64,000 bases of DNA from Oryzias latipes. Its lineage: Eukaryota > Chordata > Actinopteri > Beloniformes > Adrianichthyidae. This document shows positions 1 through 11,613 of this stretch, in pieces. Both the position numbers and the translations under genes were made by a program. Within the stretch, counting starts at the first letter, position 1, and every line of letters begins with the position of its first letter. Under the pieces are notes generated by a model, which was not told where the DNA came from, did not search any database, and worked only from the letters and a program-made list of their open reading frames with translations. The stretch lies in the NCBI RefSeq assembly GCF_002234675.1, contig NC_019880.2, positions 13,815,756 to 13,879,755 on the forward strand, written 5' to 3'.

Positions 1-376
1 GAAAATAAACAGCATGTGGGATAGTGAGAAAAATGCGTGAAGAATGCGGTGATTGTTTTGTTTGCTGGTTTGAGAGTTGGAGTTCTTTTTTTCTTTCTTT
101 TCTTTAGTTGGCTTTACCTCATTGAACTTGAGCTTTACACTTCAACTCCCACGCTGATGGGAACTGTTGTCCGAAAATAATGCTTCTCGTAGCGTCATGT
201 GGGTCTGGTGGCATATTACGCAGGAAACTATGACAAACGGCGATGTTCCAACACGTCGTTCAGAACATTATCTTCTACAGAATATGCTACTTAAACCTGG
301 AATATACGGTTTTCTTCAAAGAATTGTAAAATTCTTGGCATATTGTTTTCATTCATTTTTCAAATTTCTTCCACAG

Positions 377-2191
377 AAGGACATGGAGGTGTGGTACGAG
401 CGGCCTTGTCCGGCCCCCCTCCTTAAGGTGATGGTGGTGTCAGTGATCCACCTGCAGCCGCTCAGACTGATGCTGCTGGATACGCTTATGAACGATTACA
501 TGACCCTGGTGGATTCCTACTTGAACAGCAGCTACTATGAAATCGGCACACCGGAGCAAGTCAGTACCACACATACCTAAGACACGTGTTACCATACAAT
601 TGGTTCATGCCTAGGAACCAAAACTTTTCAGTATGATAGACATGGCTGCACTGTGGCGCAGTGGTTAGTGCTCTTGCCTCACAGCAAGAAGGCCCCCGGT
701 TCAAGTCCCGGCTGGGGGACATGAAAAACAATATCAATGGGGGACCTTTCTGTGTGGAGTTTGCATGTTCTCCCTGTGCATGCGTGGGTTTTCTCCGGGA
801 TCTCCGGCTTCCTCCCACCGTCCAAAAACATGCTACATAGGTTGATTGGCAACTCTAAATTGTCCATAGGTGTGAGTGTGAGAGTGAGTGGATGTGTGAT
901 TGAGGATATTCCACCCTGCGACAGACTGGCGACCAGTCCAGGGTATCCCTTGCCTACGCCCAAGTGGCCGGGATAGGCTCCGGCAACCTGGCGACCCCGA
1001 AAGGGAATAAACGGTTAAGAAGATGAATGAATGAATGAAATAGAAATGAAATAATCTTCAAAAATGTTCCTAATTTAATTTAATTTTAAGTTCCCATTTA
1101 ATAGTAGTTATAAATGTTGGACTTTAAAATGTTAGACCCCCTGCTCTGTGTTTGTCACATGACTGCTCAGGTCTGTCTATGACTGGCAAAGTAAAATCCC
1201 GCTTTTATTGTTTTAACCACCTAAAAATGTTGGTGTTGATTTATGACACAGTTCACCTTTTTTCTCCTCTGTTTTACATGAACTAATAGAGAAAAAGTAA
1301 ACTTCTTTTTGATTTTTGAATAAAAACATTTTATTTTGAAAGGTACACAGGCTTGTACTCTTGGAGCAAGCCATTTCTGATTAAAACTTGTTACTTTTTG
1401 TGATTTATGTTCCTAAAACTATGAAACTTAAACTAGTCAGGGGTAAGCCTGAGCACACAGAAGCTCTTAAAGCTGAGTTATGGATAGTTCGAGTGACATT
1501 TGACTCTGACCTTTTCACCCTTGGAGCTGTTAGTGAGGAGATCACATACTTTTCCTTCAAAATGAGATTGATGGCATCCTTTTAGAACCAGGAAAGATGT
1601 ATGTTCCCTTGCGACCACTGCCTACATCTGTTGTTCCCTGCTTTTCACGTGTTTGTGAGGGCGCCTCAATCATCTCTCTGCCTTCGACAGGAAGGGGTGC
1701 AGGAATTACCCCAAGAAATCAGACAGTTGGATGAAATGCGCTTGAGGCGGCAGGAGTGGGCCAGAGGCCGCTACCCCGTCACGGAGGACGGCTTGCTGGC
1801 TCGCTTCAGCCCCCTCCCTCAGACCTCGTCCTCGGCCTCCTTACAGGAACGCAGGACACAGACGGGACGCCCTACTGTGGACGCTGACACTTCTATAAAT
1901 CCATCAGCGCAGCCTGCAAACACAGGATCACACTTCACGCAAGAAACGTCTGGCGATTGTTCTCCGCCTGCAGGTGTCAAGAAAGGATGCAGACAGGACC
2001 AGCTGATTACGAAAGGAAGAGGAAGGCCATCTCCAAAAGAGTCATCTGTCCCCGTTTTACCCTGTATAGGAAGAGGTTTTCTTCTCAACATGCTTCAAAC
2101 TCCCAGAGAGAGCACCAAAGATGGCGAAACCCCACATCAGCATGAGACGACTCCCACCGGGACAAGCGGAGAAAAAAATTCCCAAGCCTGA
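377..2191 (+). CDS. exd1: piRNA biogenesis protein EXD1-like, last two coding exons (5' part outside window)
   Basis: Two exons, 377-559 (phase 0) and 1691-2191 (stop TGA 2189-2191), are joined by a GT-AG intron. The gene continues upstream of the window. The first exon reads KDMEVWYERPCPAPLLKVM..., which aligns with the last helices of a 3'-5' exonuclease (RNase D/DEDDy) fold: W..RP, then the position where active enzymes carry YAxxDVxxLL. Here the Tyr and Asp of that third exonuclease motif are Val and Ser, so catalysis should be lost. In mammals EXD1 is a catalytically inactive RNA adaptor that works with TDRD12 in piRNA biogenesis. The second exon adds a charged stretch (RQLDEMRLRRQEWARGRYP) and a low-complexity Ser/Thr/Pro tail. 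Human EXD1 lies close to DLL4 and CHAC1 (with INO80 between), which supports the assignment. The name rests on this fold reading plus synteny, not on a database hit. Positions 1-376 look intronic. Confidence 0.6.
641..1040 (+). repeat. tRNA-derived SINE with conserved fish central core, full length
   Basis: The element lies in the last exd1 intron. It has a tRNA-like head with box A (GTGGCGCAGTGGTTAG, 652-667) and box B (GGTTCAAGTCC, about 698-708). A core around 755-830 reads like the V-SINE/HE1-type segment (GTTTGCATGTTCTCCC), followed by a tail and a short GAAT-repeat end near 1022-1040. Similar copies occur at 23531 and, inverted, at 33035 and 46250. The spurious ORFs on both strands here are SINE sequence. 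The family name is from memory of the core motif. Confidence 0.8.
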
Positions 2192-2676
2192 CTGTCTTGA
2201 TAATTAGCTGTTAAGTGATGTTTATGGTCTGGGATGAGAGCGTTTTTCACAAACTCTGAAGTCTTTCTCTTCATTATGTCACTCATTCAGGTTATGTTGG
2301 TTTCAAAGTAAACGCTGAAAGGCCTAAAGTACATTCTTTTCGAGATTCAATTAGGGTATACTAATGACCACTAGATGGCAGTAAGTATTCTTTTATTTTT
2401 TTAGTTTCAAAGCTAAAATTCAAAAGGAAATGAAAAGATAAGTTTAGAAAAATACATTTCTGAATATTTATTTTAAATCTAAATAATATTTTTGGTGCAT
2501 ATATTTTTACATTTTTTTTATTAGTTTTCTTGATTAAAAAAAATGTGTTTTGGTTTGGAGTTTACTACCATTTATTTTGAAAATTGTCGACGTTTAAGTT
2601 TTTACTTTCAAATTTTTTCTTTTTGATATGGAAAAAAAAAGTTCATTGTGATAAATAACATTTTGAAAAAAATAAA
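2192..2676 (+). promoter_or_regulatory. exd1 3' UTR with possible polyadenylation signal
   Basis: AT-rich sequence follows the exd1 stop codon. The first convincing AATAAA is at 2671-2676, so the transcript probably ends soon after. No other feature is visible. Confidence 0.4.
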
Positions 2677-5395
2677 CTTGTGACATCCACAGTGAACATG
2701 GTGTACCATGAGTGATTCATCACCTCAAACCTTTAGTTTGTGTTTAAAAGTAAATAGTTTTGAGAAGCAGGATCAGATGTTGATGAAGTATTTGGTAATC
2801 GAGCCAAAACACTGTCAACTGATGCTTTTCACTCACGCAAAAATAAAAATAACTTGAGAAAAACGGGGACTTGGCAGCGGCAAAGCAGCGATAGGTTACT
2901 GCCTCGCTCTCAGCAGCAGATCAGATGTACTTGATCACAGGTGGTGAACACCTGCCATGTTCTACAAAAGCTGGTCTTATCCAATTAATTTGCTGCTCGA
3001 GGTGACATGCAGATTTTGCAGGGAAGGCGGCGCGCAGCCATCTCTGCCTGGATCATCAGAGGTGCTGCTGTAGATCAAGGCATGAAAATGACAGCAGCTC
3101 CAGCGCTGTATCCTGCAGCAGAAATGTAGGGGGGAGGGGGGGGGGTGCCCCTCACCCAAACACATCCTACTGCTATTAAGCTATCTGCATGCAGAGGATT
3201 GGGCTCCTTCCAGAGCTGTATAATTGAAAGCATGAAACGGATAATGTAGGATTTTAATTAACTGGAAGACAGCCAGTCACAAAGCTTCGCGTCTCTCTTA
3301 GAAATCGGCTCCTCCTCAGCTTCTGTTGAACACAAGCAGGGTGGAGCCCCTCCATATGCCTGCCTTAGCCGCTTCAAACACAGCTCCTCATTGTGTAACA
3401 CAAAAGAGCTAACAGGTTTATAATATGCTGTGTTAAAATCTTCACATGATAAGAGTTTGTAGCTGTTTTGCTTTTTCATGTAGCACTAAAATGAGGGGAT
3501 ACAAATGTGTCAGGTTGTGGAGGTTGGGGTCTCTGTGGGGCCGTGGAGGACAGGCCTCTGTCATTGACCACAAGATTGGAGCTCTTATTTTAGAGGACCT
3601 TGCATTTCCTCTCCGTCACAATAATGCCTTATGTGCTCCTCTTCCTGTTTCTCATGCCTGAGAGGAAGGAACTGTGTGCTTGTCACACGGTAGTCACAAT
3701 TTCCTCCGTCCCTTCCACCCCTCCTTGCACTCCCTACCCCCCAAACTTCAGACACTGTTATGTCCTTCATAGGGGAAAAGATGTCTGCACCTTCAGCATC
3801 ACAGCAGGATGCGTCCAAGCTAATTTTAGACTTAAATCGGAAAGGTAAAGGACAGACATAAACATAAACTTTAGGATGTCCAGCTGTGTTGATTTAGCAT
3901 TTGAAGGCTCACGTATAAAAACGCCATTAAAAATAAGGTTTTAAGAATCATCGGAGCTAAACGGCAACAACTAAAGCAGGTCAGTTTTGTACCATTAGGA
4001 CAAAAACATTATATAACATGGCATGAAAACAAGATTGCATTACAGATCCAATGTGTTGGCGGTGCCCTCCTGACACAAAGGTGTTGTGTCCTCTTCCACC
4101 TCACTGCCCCAACAGTACAAAGCAACACAAGCACACAGAAAAAGCCAATGCTCCTAGGCAACCCCTCGTGCCACTTATTAGTGTTAGGCTACAGATTTGT
4201 TCATAATTAATAGGCATTCATTAAAAATTAAGAACGTGGATAACACACTGAAAACCGCCCCCTCCTCCTTTTTTTTGACAAGCATCTCGTTAGAGCTGAC
4301 ATGTCTTTTGGTTAGCCCGCACTCCCCAGCTCTTCATTATAACTCAGTTTTGCTTACAAAGTGCACTTTCAGATCACGCCACGTTTGTTTGGTGTTGCTG
4401 AAGGCGAGGAAACTCTGCAATCGGGTTATTTTTCAGCCTTTTTAAATTTGTCTCCATGACTGAGTTCTGCTATAGAGGCACCTTTTCTTTTTCTTTTTTT
4501 AAACCTCTGCGGCTCGCCTCAGGCGACAAACTCTTGGTTGGACAGAACTCGACCTGCTGGTTGTGTGTTTGTTGTGGAGAATACACATTTAGCAGTAGTA
4601 GTAATGCCACAACAAATTAAAATTATGTCAACAAAACATCTGTTTTATTATTTATGAAACCACCATTTTTCTTTTTTGGGGGGAACAGGAGGGTTACAAT
4701 CGTATCAGGTTCCATTAAGCTAATGAACCGGATCCTTGGAGTCAGTATTCCATCTGTTGGCAAAAAAACCTTTTGAAACCTGCTGGCCATCAGCTCACCC
4801 GCCTTCTTTTTCTCACATTACTTAAATGACCCCACTTTTGCTCTCAGTTTATATTAGTGTAGAAAAACTGAGCCTTTAAAACACTGCAGAAAATGCAAGC
4901 AAAACATTTTTAGTGTTTCAGATGGCCTTAAGGACACATGGACACGAGTGGTATGCACGTATCTCAGCAGGCAGGAAACCTGTTCAAGAGGAACCTTTGA
5001 TTCAGACACACACGCAGATCCAGGCACGTAGTATAGATCTTTATGAAACGCTCTGTTTATTCAGGTAGCATGAAGCGACAGAATCTGGCAGGGGGGTCTC
5101 CTGAGGAATTAAAAAACAAGAGAAAAACAAAACACACAGGATGAGTGAGGAATGATGGAACACATGGAAATATATTCATGACAGTGTTACTGTGACAACT
5201 TATCACACAGCTTCTTTCTTTCCTGTAACAGTTCACTTTCTATGTACATATATTTATATGTATATTTTTTATTTTTGGATTTTTTTTTGTTTGAGTAAAG
5301 CCATGAAAGTAAAAGTTAATTTGATATAATTAAAATAATCTTTCAAACCTCTAAAAATCCCAACCACTGGAAGAAAAGAAAAAGAACACTGACAA
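2677..5395. other. intergenic, no gene; possible conserved block around 2860-3130
   Basis: I see no exon with splice sites and family similarity. The stretch 2860-3130 is less AT-rich, has no simple repeats and carries a perfect inverted pair of E-boxes (CAGGTG, 5 bp, CACCTG) at 2938-2954. It is the kind of unique sequence that could be a regulatory element. The open frames between 3258 and 4445 overlap in several frames and look random. Confidence 0.4.
2938..2954. promoter_or_regulatory. inverted E-box pair
   Basis: CAGGTG GTGAA CACCTG is a perfect 6-5-6 inverted repeat. Each arm is an E-box of the type bound by SNAI/ZEB/E-proteins. Function is inference only. Confidence 0.25.
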
Positions 5396-5957
5396 TAATT
5401 GTGTTTTGGGGTTTTTAACAGGATTTTCTGTTATTTTTCTCATGATGGAGGACATATATGAAGAAAATTGAGGTAAAATTTGCATTTCTGAGTATTTCTT
5501 TACTAATATGGCTGTGAATCAGGAGCAATCTGATGCACCCACTTGTAGACAACGATCCATGCACATCTTCGTTTTCCTTGTCAGACCAACATCTGGCCTT
5601 AAAGGTGTATGACTGGATAGCTCCAATATTGGCGAGCAATAATGAGCCATAAAGATTGTGAGTTAATGTGAGGTTGAGGTTGTGAGGCGCTGTGAGCCAG
5701 CAGTAGAGCACATAAACAGATGGATGATGGAAAGGCTGACGGCTTACTCCAGTAGTCTTCACTCAGAGGTAAATTTCTAATGAACTTCCGCCGCTCTGCA
5801 GAAACTATGTCCTAGAAAACGACACAGGTTTTTCAATTTTGGTTAAAAACGGCATATTCAGACAGAACAAGAAAAAAAACAAAAAAAACCCCGGCATATT
5901 CATAATTTAAAAGACCACTGGGAAAATAGTTAAAAAGATGATCAGAGTGGGACTTGA
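5396..5957 (-). mobile_element. Family A non-autonomous transposon, copy 1 (inverted)
   Basis: On the minus strand this matches the same roughly 600-bp unit seen at 8429, 14044, 21600, 37342, 39091 and 55655. The shared parts are the 3' block (GTCCTCCATCATGAGAAAAA type), the middle ORF relic (GCGAGCAAT... and GATCTAGTCGTCTACAA... types) and the 5' end (CACTCTGATCATCTTTT type, plus-strand 5930-5950). A short duplication of GGCATATTCA with A-rich filler interrupts it around 5850-5892. The terminal inverted repeats are recognisable but decayed. Confidence 0.75.
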
Positions 5958-8428
5958 AATCCTTGAAAGCAAAAATCCATTAAAACTGGAACCTATTTAA
6001 CCAAAACTACAAAAAGAGACCCATAATCATAATTAGTTACAAACCCAAACCAATTGTTGGGAGCAAAAAAGTGACGGCGAAGAAAGGATCTCACAATCCA
6101 ACAAAATGCCCAAAAGTAAGAGTAGACTGACTTTGTGTCCATCATTTGGATTTATGTCAGTATTGTTTGTATATGCGGAGCTTTGGAAAGTGTATGCTTT
6201 GGGAACTCAGTCTTTTTTTTAAAACTGTTTTTAACTGTTGGTTTTTGTTCATCAATCTAAAAAAAAAACGTAATTCAAGTTGAAATCCTTGATTGTTAAT
6301 TTAAAAAACCACTACAACCACTTACTCCAGCTCCCTGAGCTCACTTCATGTACAAAGGATGATCAGGAAACGCTGATGATGTGATTGTTTTGTGTAAAGA
6401 ACGCTGACGTGTGTCGGTGACGAGCCTGCCTGTGAGTAACGAAAAACTTTCCCCCCTCAGCTCCCACTGCTAGCAAACAGCATCAAAAATATGTTTATTT
6501 ATGCTGGAAACTTTTATTAGAAGGACATCTGGAAAGGACTAAACGTGTTTACGCACCAGCTTTGACTGATTTCAGGACAAACCTAAAACAGTCCCACTGG
6601 CTTGAAGAGTAAGTGTCGACCAAAAAGAAAGGACGCTTTTGATGCTACAAATGTCTTTGATTGAAAAGATGGGCTTTGGCAAGTCCCTCATAATTAAAGC
6701 CTGCATTGTGTAATGTGTGGGTGTGCACACAGATGGGGGGAGGGGGGGGGGGGTGTAGCAACACAGTGGGCCTGGAAGACGAAGAAGAAGGGGTGGAGCG
6801 GGCTCCCGGCAGGCTGAATTAATGCCTATGGTTTGGCCTGGCAGCTGCTCTGTGAGTCTGGCACACAAACAACCTGGGACTGCAGTGTTGTGTTGCCAGG
6901 GCCAACCAGCAGCCAGTTAAAGAGGTGGCAACGCCAGGCACACCAAACATACTCCTTCTCCATTGTGAGCTTTGTCTTTCAACCAGCGCGCCACACTTGT
7001 GTTGCTTATTACGCTGGAATTATTGGATTAGTTTGAGATTAAGTTTGGTAATTAAAATGGACAAATTTTGTTAAAATCGCAGAGGATGATTTAAAAGCCA
7101 GATTACAACCATGCAACTGTAAAACGGTCATTGCTTATATGCTAAAAAAAACAAAAACAAAAGAAAACAAAGAACAACCTTAAAGCACTTCATCTTACTT
7201 CCACTTTGATTTGCCTTTTCCTGCCATTGGAAAGTAGCAATAATTCACTTAGGTGATTTATAATTTAATCTGCTTTATGAAGATGTGCTGCTCAAAAGCC
7301 CTAAATGGTAAATTAAATGTGAAACTCAGAGCTGTGCCATCTGTTTGAACACCTGCTTTGAGTTCCGCTCATATACCTACCATATGTGTGGCTGTAGATC
7401 TACAGAACACCTGCGAATGTGCCGGAGAAATTTCATACCCAAGATATAATATAACCGGATGTTCAAACTATCTGTACATGACACTATTGTGCCACTACCC
7501 TTTTTCCCCAATCAAATAAATCCACGTTGTCAGTGTATCTACTAAATCTTGAAACACATTGGCTAGTATTCGCTAATTCTGATCTTGCCAAGGCTTGCTA
7601 GAGCAAACTTGGCCCAGTTGCTCCAGCGTTTCCCCAAACGTGGCACCGGGACGTCTTGAGTCCAGTTACACCAGCTGCTATCTTGGTGTCACAGACAGCT
7701 GTGTCTGAATATTCATACAAAGTGCAGATTATTGTGTGTTTGTTTGGCCTCTCTGTGTGTGTTTTCAAAACCAACCAAAAGTCTGTCTCTCCCCTGAAGG
7801 CTATGAGTGTCCACTCCTTAAAAAACTCCTGTCGAAGCGCTTCCTTTATGTTACCAACGGTAACCGCTGTAGCTTCAGGTTGGGTTCAACTTGGGTCTTT
7901 TTTAGTTGTTGTTTTTTTCAGGCTGCTTTGGAGACAAAGGGACTCTCACATTGACAGCAACAGCAACCGCCTGGAGCTGTTTACATCAAGCTCCTCTGGC
8001 ATGCACTTTGGAGGAAATTTTGGAAGATGTTTGGTCAAATAACGCACTTGCCAGCAGTGGAAGAACCACTGACTGTGTGCACTGAGAATGTTTTGAGAAG
8101 GAAAATCGGTTAGGCGAGCAGATGGCCTTTATACGTGGAGTAAAGCCGTGGGCACACAGAGGGAGTTTTGTGGGTAAACTGTCTTACCTCCCCTCAATTT
8201 GTTTAGTGATGAGGAAAGCAAAATGGCAGCTCACTGCTGACAGATAATGGCTCAGCAGCATTAATGTGAGCTCAGGTGTTTTGTTGGTGCTGCTGTTGTG
8301 TTGAGGAGGAACAGGTTATTACTGCAGTCACCTGAAGACAAAACAGACAACATGTTTTAATCATTAAAAAACAGCACATAATATTACATACTGAAACGAT
8401 TTCTTTATTGTTTTGACAAAAAAATTGT
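5958..8428. other. intergenic, no gene seen
   Basis: Unique AT-rich sequence. A G-run at about 6736-6752 could form a quadruplex. The open frames at 6572-7036 and 7656-8042 have no splice context or domain signature and look random. Confidence 0.4.
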
Positions 8429-9040
8429 CTTCAAGTCCCTCTCCGATAACTTTCGATTTGTTGTGAAAGCATTCCCAGTGGTCTTTTTATTATGAGTATC
8501 GCATTTTTAGCCAAAATCCAAAAAGCAGTTACGTTTTCTGGGACATAGTTTCTGCAGAGCGGCAGTACTTTGTTAGAAACTCAATTCAGACCCCACCCTC
8601 TTCATGTCACCCATAACCGAGAGCTCTCTATTAACAGGCTCCTACGCTAGCTTACAGCCCGTCACCCCCCCCCCCCCCCCCCCATCCAACATGAGCAATG
8701 CAACGAAAATGGCGAGCAATATCCAGCCGTACAGTTTTTGAGCCAGATGTCTGCTCAGACAAGGCAAACAGACGTATGTGGATCTAGTCATTTACAAATG
8801 GAAGCATCAGAATCGAGCAAATGGCCCGCCCATTGTATTTTTAAGTCACAAATACACTCAAATCCAAACTGCATCTTTTTTTTTCGTCTGCTCCTGATTC
8901 AAAACTTTTTGAACAAAAAATACTCAAAAATGCAATTTTAAGTTTAATTTTATTTTTATATGTCCTCCATCATAAAAGAAATGCTACAAAAACATGTTAA
9001 AAACACAAAAAACACGATTTTCATTCAAGCAGGTCTTCAA
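8429..9040 (+). mobile_element. Family A non-autonomous transposon, copy 2
   Basis: Nearly full-length copy. The 5' end reads CTTCAAGTCCCTCTCCGAT and the 3' end reads TTTTCATTCAAGCAGGTCTT, a decayed inverted pair. A poly-C run lies at about 8667-8683. From 8711 an ATG opens MASNIQPYSF and is then broken by a one-base shift, followed by a recognisable EPDV segment. This is the relic ORF shared by the family. Confidence 0.8.
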
Positions 9041-11070
9041 TAAACATAACAGGTTTTTTTAATGTATTTATTTAACCTTCATTTATCAAGGCAAGAAAGA
9101 TTAACAAAATAAATTCTTATTTTCAACTGCGGCCTGGCATAAAGGTGTGTTGCAGCTCTTTTCCACAGGTCTATATTCTTTTGCACATTAAAATTGTTTT
9201 ATGCTGGCACAATAAATTGATAAATGAATTACATTTGTTTTAATGACAAATCTAAATGTCCCTGTTCTTGACACTGTAGATGTGACAACATCCTATACTC
9301 TAACCCGGAAAGAATAATTAAAAAAGTCTTAACTCTAAAACCTCTGACTTACACAACAAGATGATACCTTCATGCAAGAACCCTTTACAGTCATCTTTGG
9401 GGCTATATTCAACAATACATTTGTAAAATATGGCATAAATGTGGGTCACACAGGTGAAATTTGCTAATTTTTTATCCCCTCTTCATCCTATTTAAGGTCA
9501 CAGGGATCTGCTTGGGTCTAATCCGTCTGCCATTGGGGCAAAGAGAGGGTTTATCACAGAGCAGCAGGGATAAACAAGGATGCACACTCCTGAGGGCAAT
9601 TTAGATTCATCAGTTAAAAAACATGTTTTTGGGAAAACTGAAGATACCAGGAAACATACATGAACAAGAGTTATTTTCCTATACCTGAAAAGACAGAAAA
9701 AGAACATTTATTTTGAAATAATTCACAAAAAAATAAAATTTTTGTTTGAAGAAGAAAAAAATTAAATTAACATAATCAAATAATAGTTTGAATTTGATTT
9801 GTTTGGTTTTCTTTTAGCTTTGAAATCTTTTTTAACAGTTTTCCTTCTTCTTTATGGCTCTTTCCTTTTAGTCTTTTCACATTTTGCACTCACTTTTTTT
9901 ATTCTCAGTTGCAGTGTAATAAAAAAAAAATAAAAAAAAGACTCCACATTGTTTGAATAAGAACCAAAATGGCATTTCATCGTCTGTATTTTCTGCTTGC
10001 AGAGTGTGGGTGTAGCACAGCTTACTGTGCCCTAAAAGGAGACATTTGCGCAGAACAGTTTTCCCATCAAGCTTTTGCCTTTGCTCTCAGAGGCAACAGA
10101 GCCACTTTCCTGTCATTATGAGGGCTCCAAAGGAAAAAGAAAAAACAAAATGGTTTCCAGGTCTCACTTTAATCTGAAAAGGAAAGGCTGGTGAGAGGCC
10201 AGGATTTAGTCACAGGTAGAGTTGTTTTAACTGAGAGGGGCACTGAGTTGTGGAAAATAAGACAAACAGGGCTGCGTGGACTGATATCTCAGAAGACGCT
10301 CAACACTGGTTATTCCTGGCTAAACACACATAATAAAACCAACACCCACTGCGGCTTGTAAATTAAAACATTAAACTCCCAGTCAAACATTAATCTTTCA
10401 TGCATTATTCTCGGGCTGCCAGCCAAAGGCTGTTATTAGAACAATATGCACGATGTCTGACTGACAAAACATTGTAATTCTGTAAATAAAATCAGAGGAT
10501 TTACTCACATGAGGTGAAAAAGCCATGAAATAAAGAAGCAAAAATGATACAACTTCCAAATGTTATTGTACAACAGATAAATTAAAACTGAGATCCAAGA
10601 TGTTGCAAAGTTAAAAAAAAAATCCCTGCCCACTGTACACATCATTGTTCCAAAGACAATTAGACAATGTAATTTGAACATGGCTAGTTCAGTTTAGCAA
10701 GGCTCAGCACACAATCTGGCCAGTCGAGATCTTTATTGTTTGAAGAGAAGCCATGTTGTCTGTGGAGGTTCCCTTTTTTTTCATAGTCCACGTAGATGTA
10801 TCTGCAGGAGCAGAGTCAGGAGCCACTCTCATACAAGATGCAGTACGGCTCTAATATTGACACTCAAAAATGTACACCGGTGTGTTTAAGCATCAAAAAA
10901 GTGTTTAAATTAAACCTTTTAGATCCACTTTATATGTTTTACACTATTTTTACTGAACCACAATGACTACAAACTTCCTGTAACCCATTTCTATGACACA
11001 TCAGGTTGATAGAAATTAGGACAAAAGTCAATATCTATACAAAATACATGAGCAAAACTAAATGTTTTTC
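9041..11070. other. intergenic, no gene seen
   Basis: Mostly AT-rich unique sequence. The segment 10340-10480 has a balanced, non-repetitive composition with homeodomain/POU-like words (TAATCTTTCATGCATTATTC). It could be a conserved non-coding element, but nothing here proves it. Confidence 0.3.
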
Positions 11071-11613
11071 TTAAAGGGCCTATACCATGCTTTTCTTAAG
11101 CCTTTCAGAGTAAACTATATCCATATATATGATAATATATTACCTTGGGCACACTAAAGAACACAAGTGCTATGAAACATGAGTTATTTTCGCAGCCCTT
11201 TCTAGTAAGACGACTGGATCTCTGAGGCTCCCCCTTTCGCTGGGGTGCCGCCCATTTCACGACGTCAACCTAGAGCCGGCCTCGGCAGGGTGTCTGCGTT
11301 TTGCCCACAAAAACAAACAACATCCAAACTTTTGCAAAGATGGATGTGCATGAAAGTGGGTGTGTGTTTTAGCCTGGGAGCGATGCTGGCAGTGCTGAAG
11401 AGATAGTTCCTCACTTTCATATGTCCCAGCGTGAAATCCCATTCATTTTTGTGGGTTGGGAGGGGCTGGTTCTAAGAGCGCAGGTTTTTAGAAGAATGCT
11501 AAGAAATGCATGAATGGAGCAAAATACTACTTTGGGGGCTGTTTTTTGTGAGGAATTTACATTTTAATACACTTAAAAGCTCAAAAAGTTGATTTTACAT
11601 TTAGGCCCTTCAA
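11071..11613. mobile_element. Family B short inverted-repeat transposon (TTAA-type, Kolobok-like?)
   Basis: The left end TTAAAGGGCCTATACC (11071) and the reverse complement of the right end, TTGAAGGGCCTAAATG (ending about 11613), form an inverted pair beginning AGGGCCTA next to TTAA or a decayed TTAA. The inside has no long ORF. A TTAA target with termini starting AGG fits the Kolobok superfamily, but piggyBac-type origin is not excluded. Confidence 0.55.

Noticed and set aside
652-720. tRNA gene suggested by box A and box B
   Set aside because: The boxes continue into SINE core and tail, and no cloverleaf with a proper anticodon arm and acceptor stem is apparent.
561-976. Overlapping ORFs on both strands with matching frames at 23498-23877
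   Set aside because: They are frames of the SINE copies, not genes.
8667-8683. Poly-C run as a biological motif
   Set aside because: It lies inside a family A copy at a place where other copies have a short C-rich stretch. Expansion or a sequencing artefact is likely.
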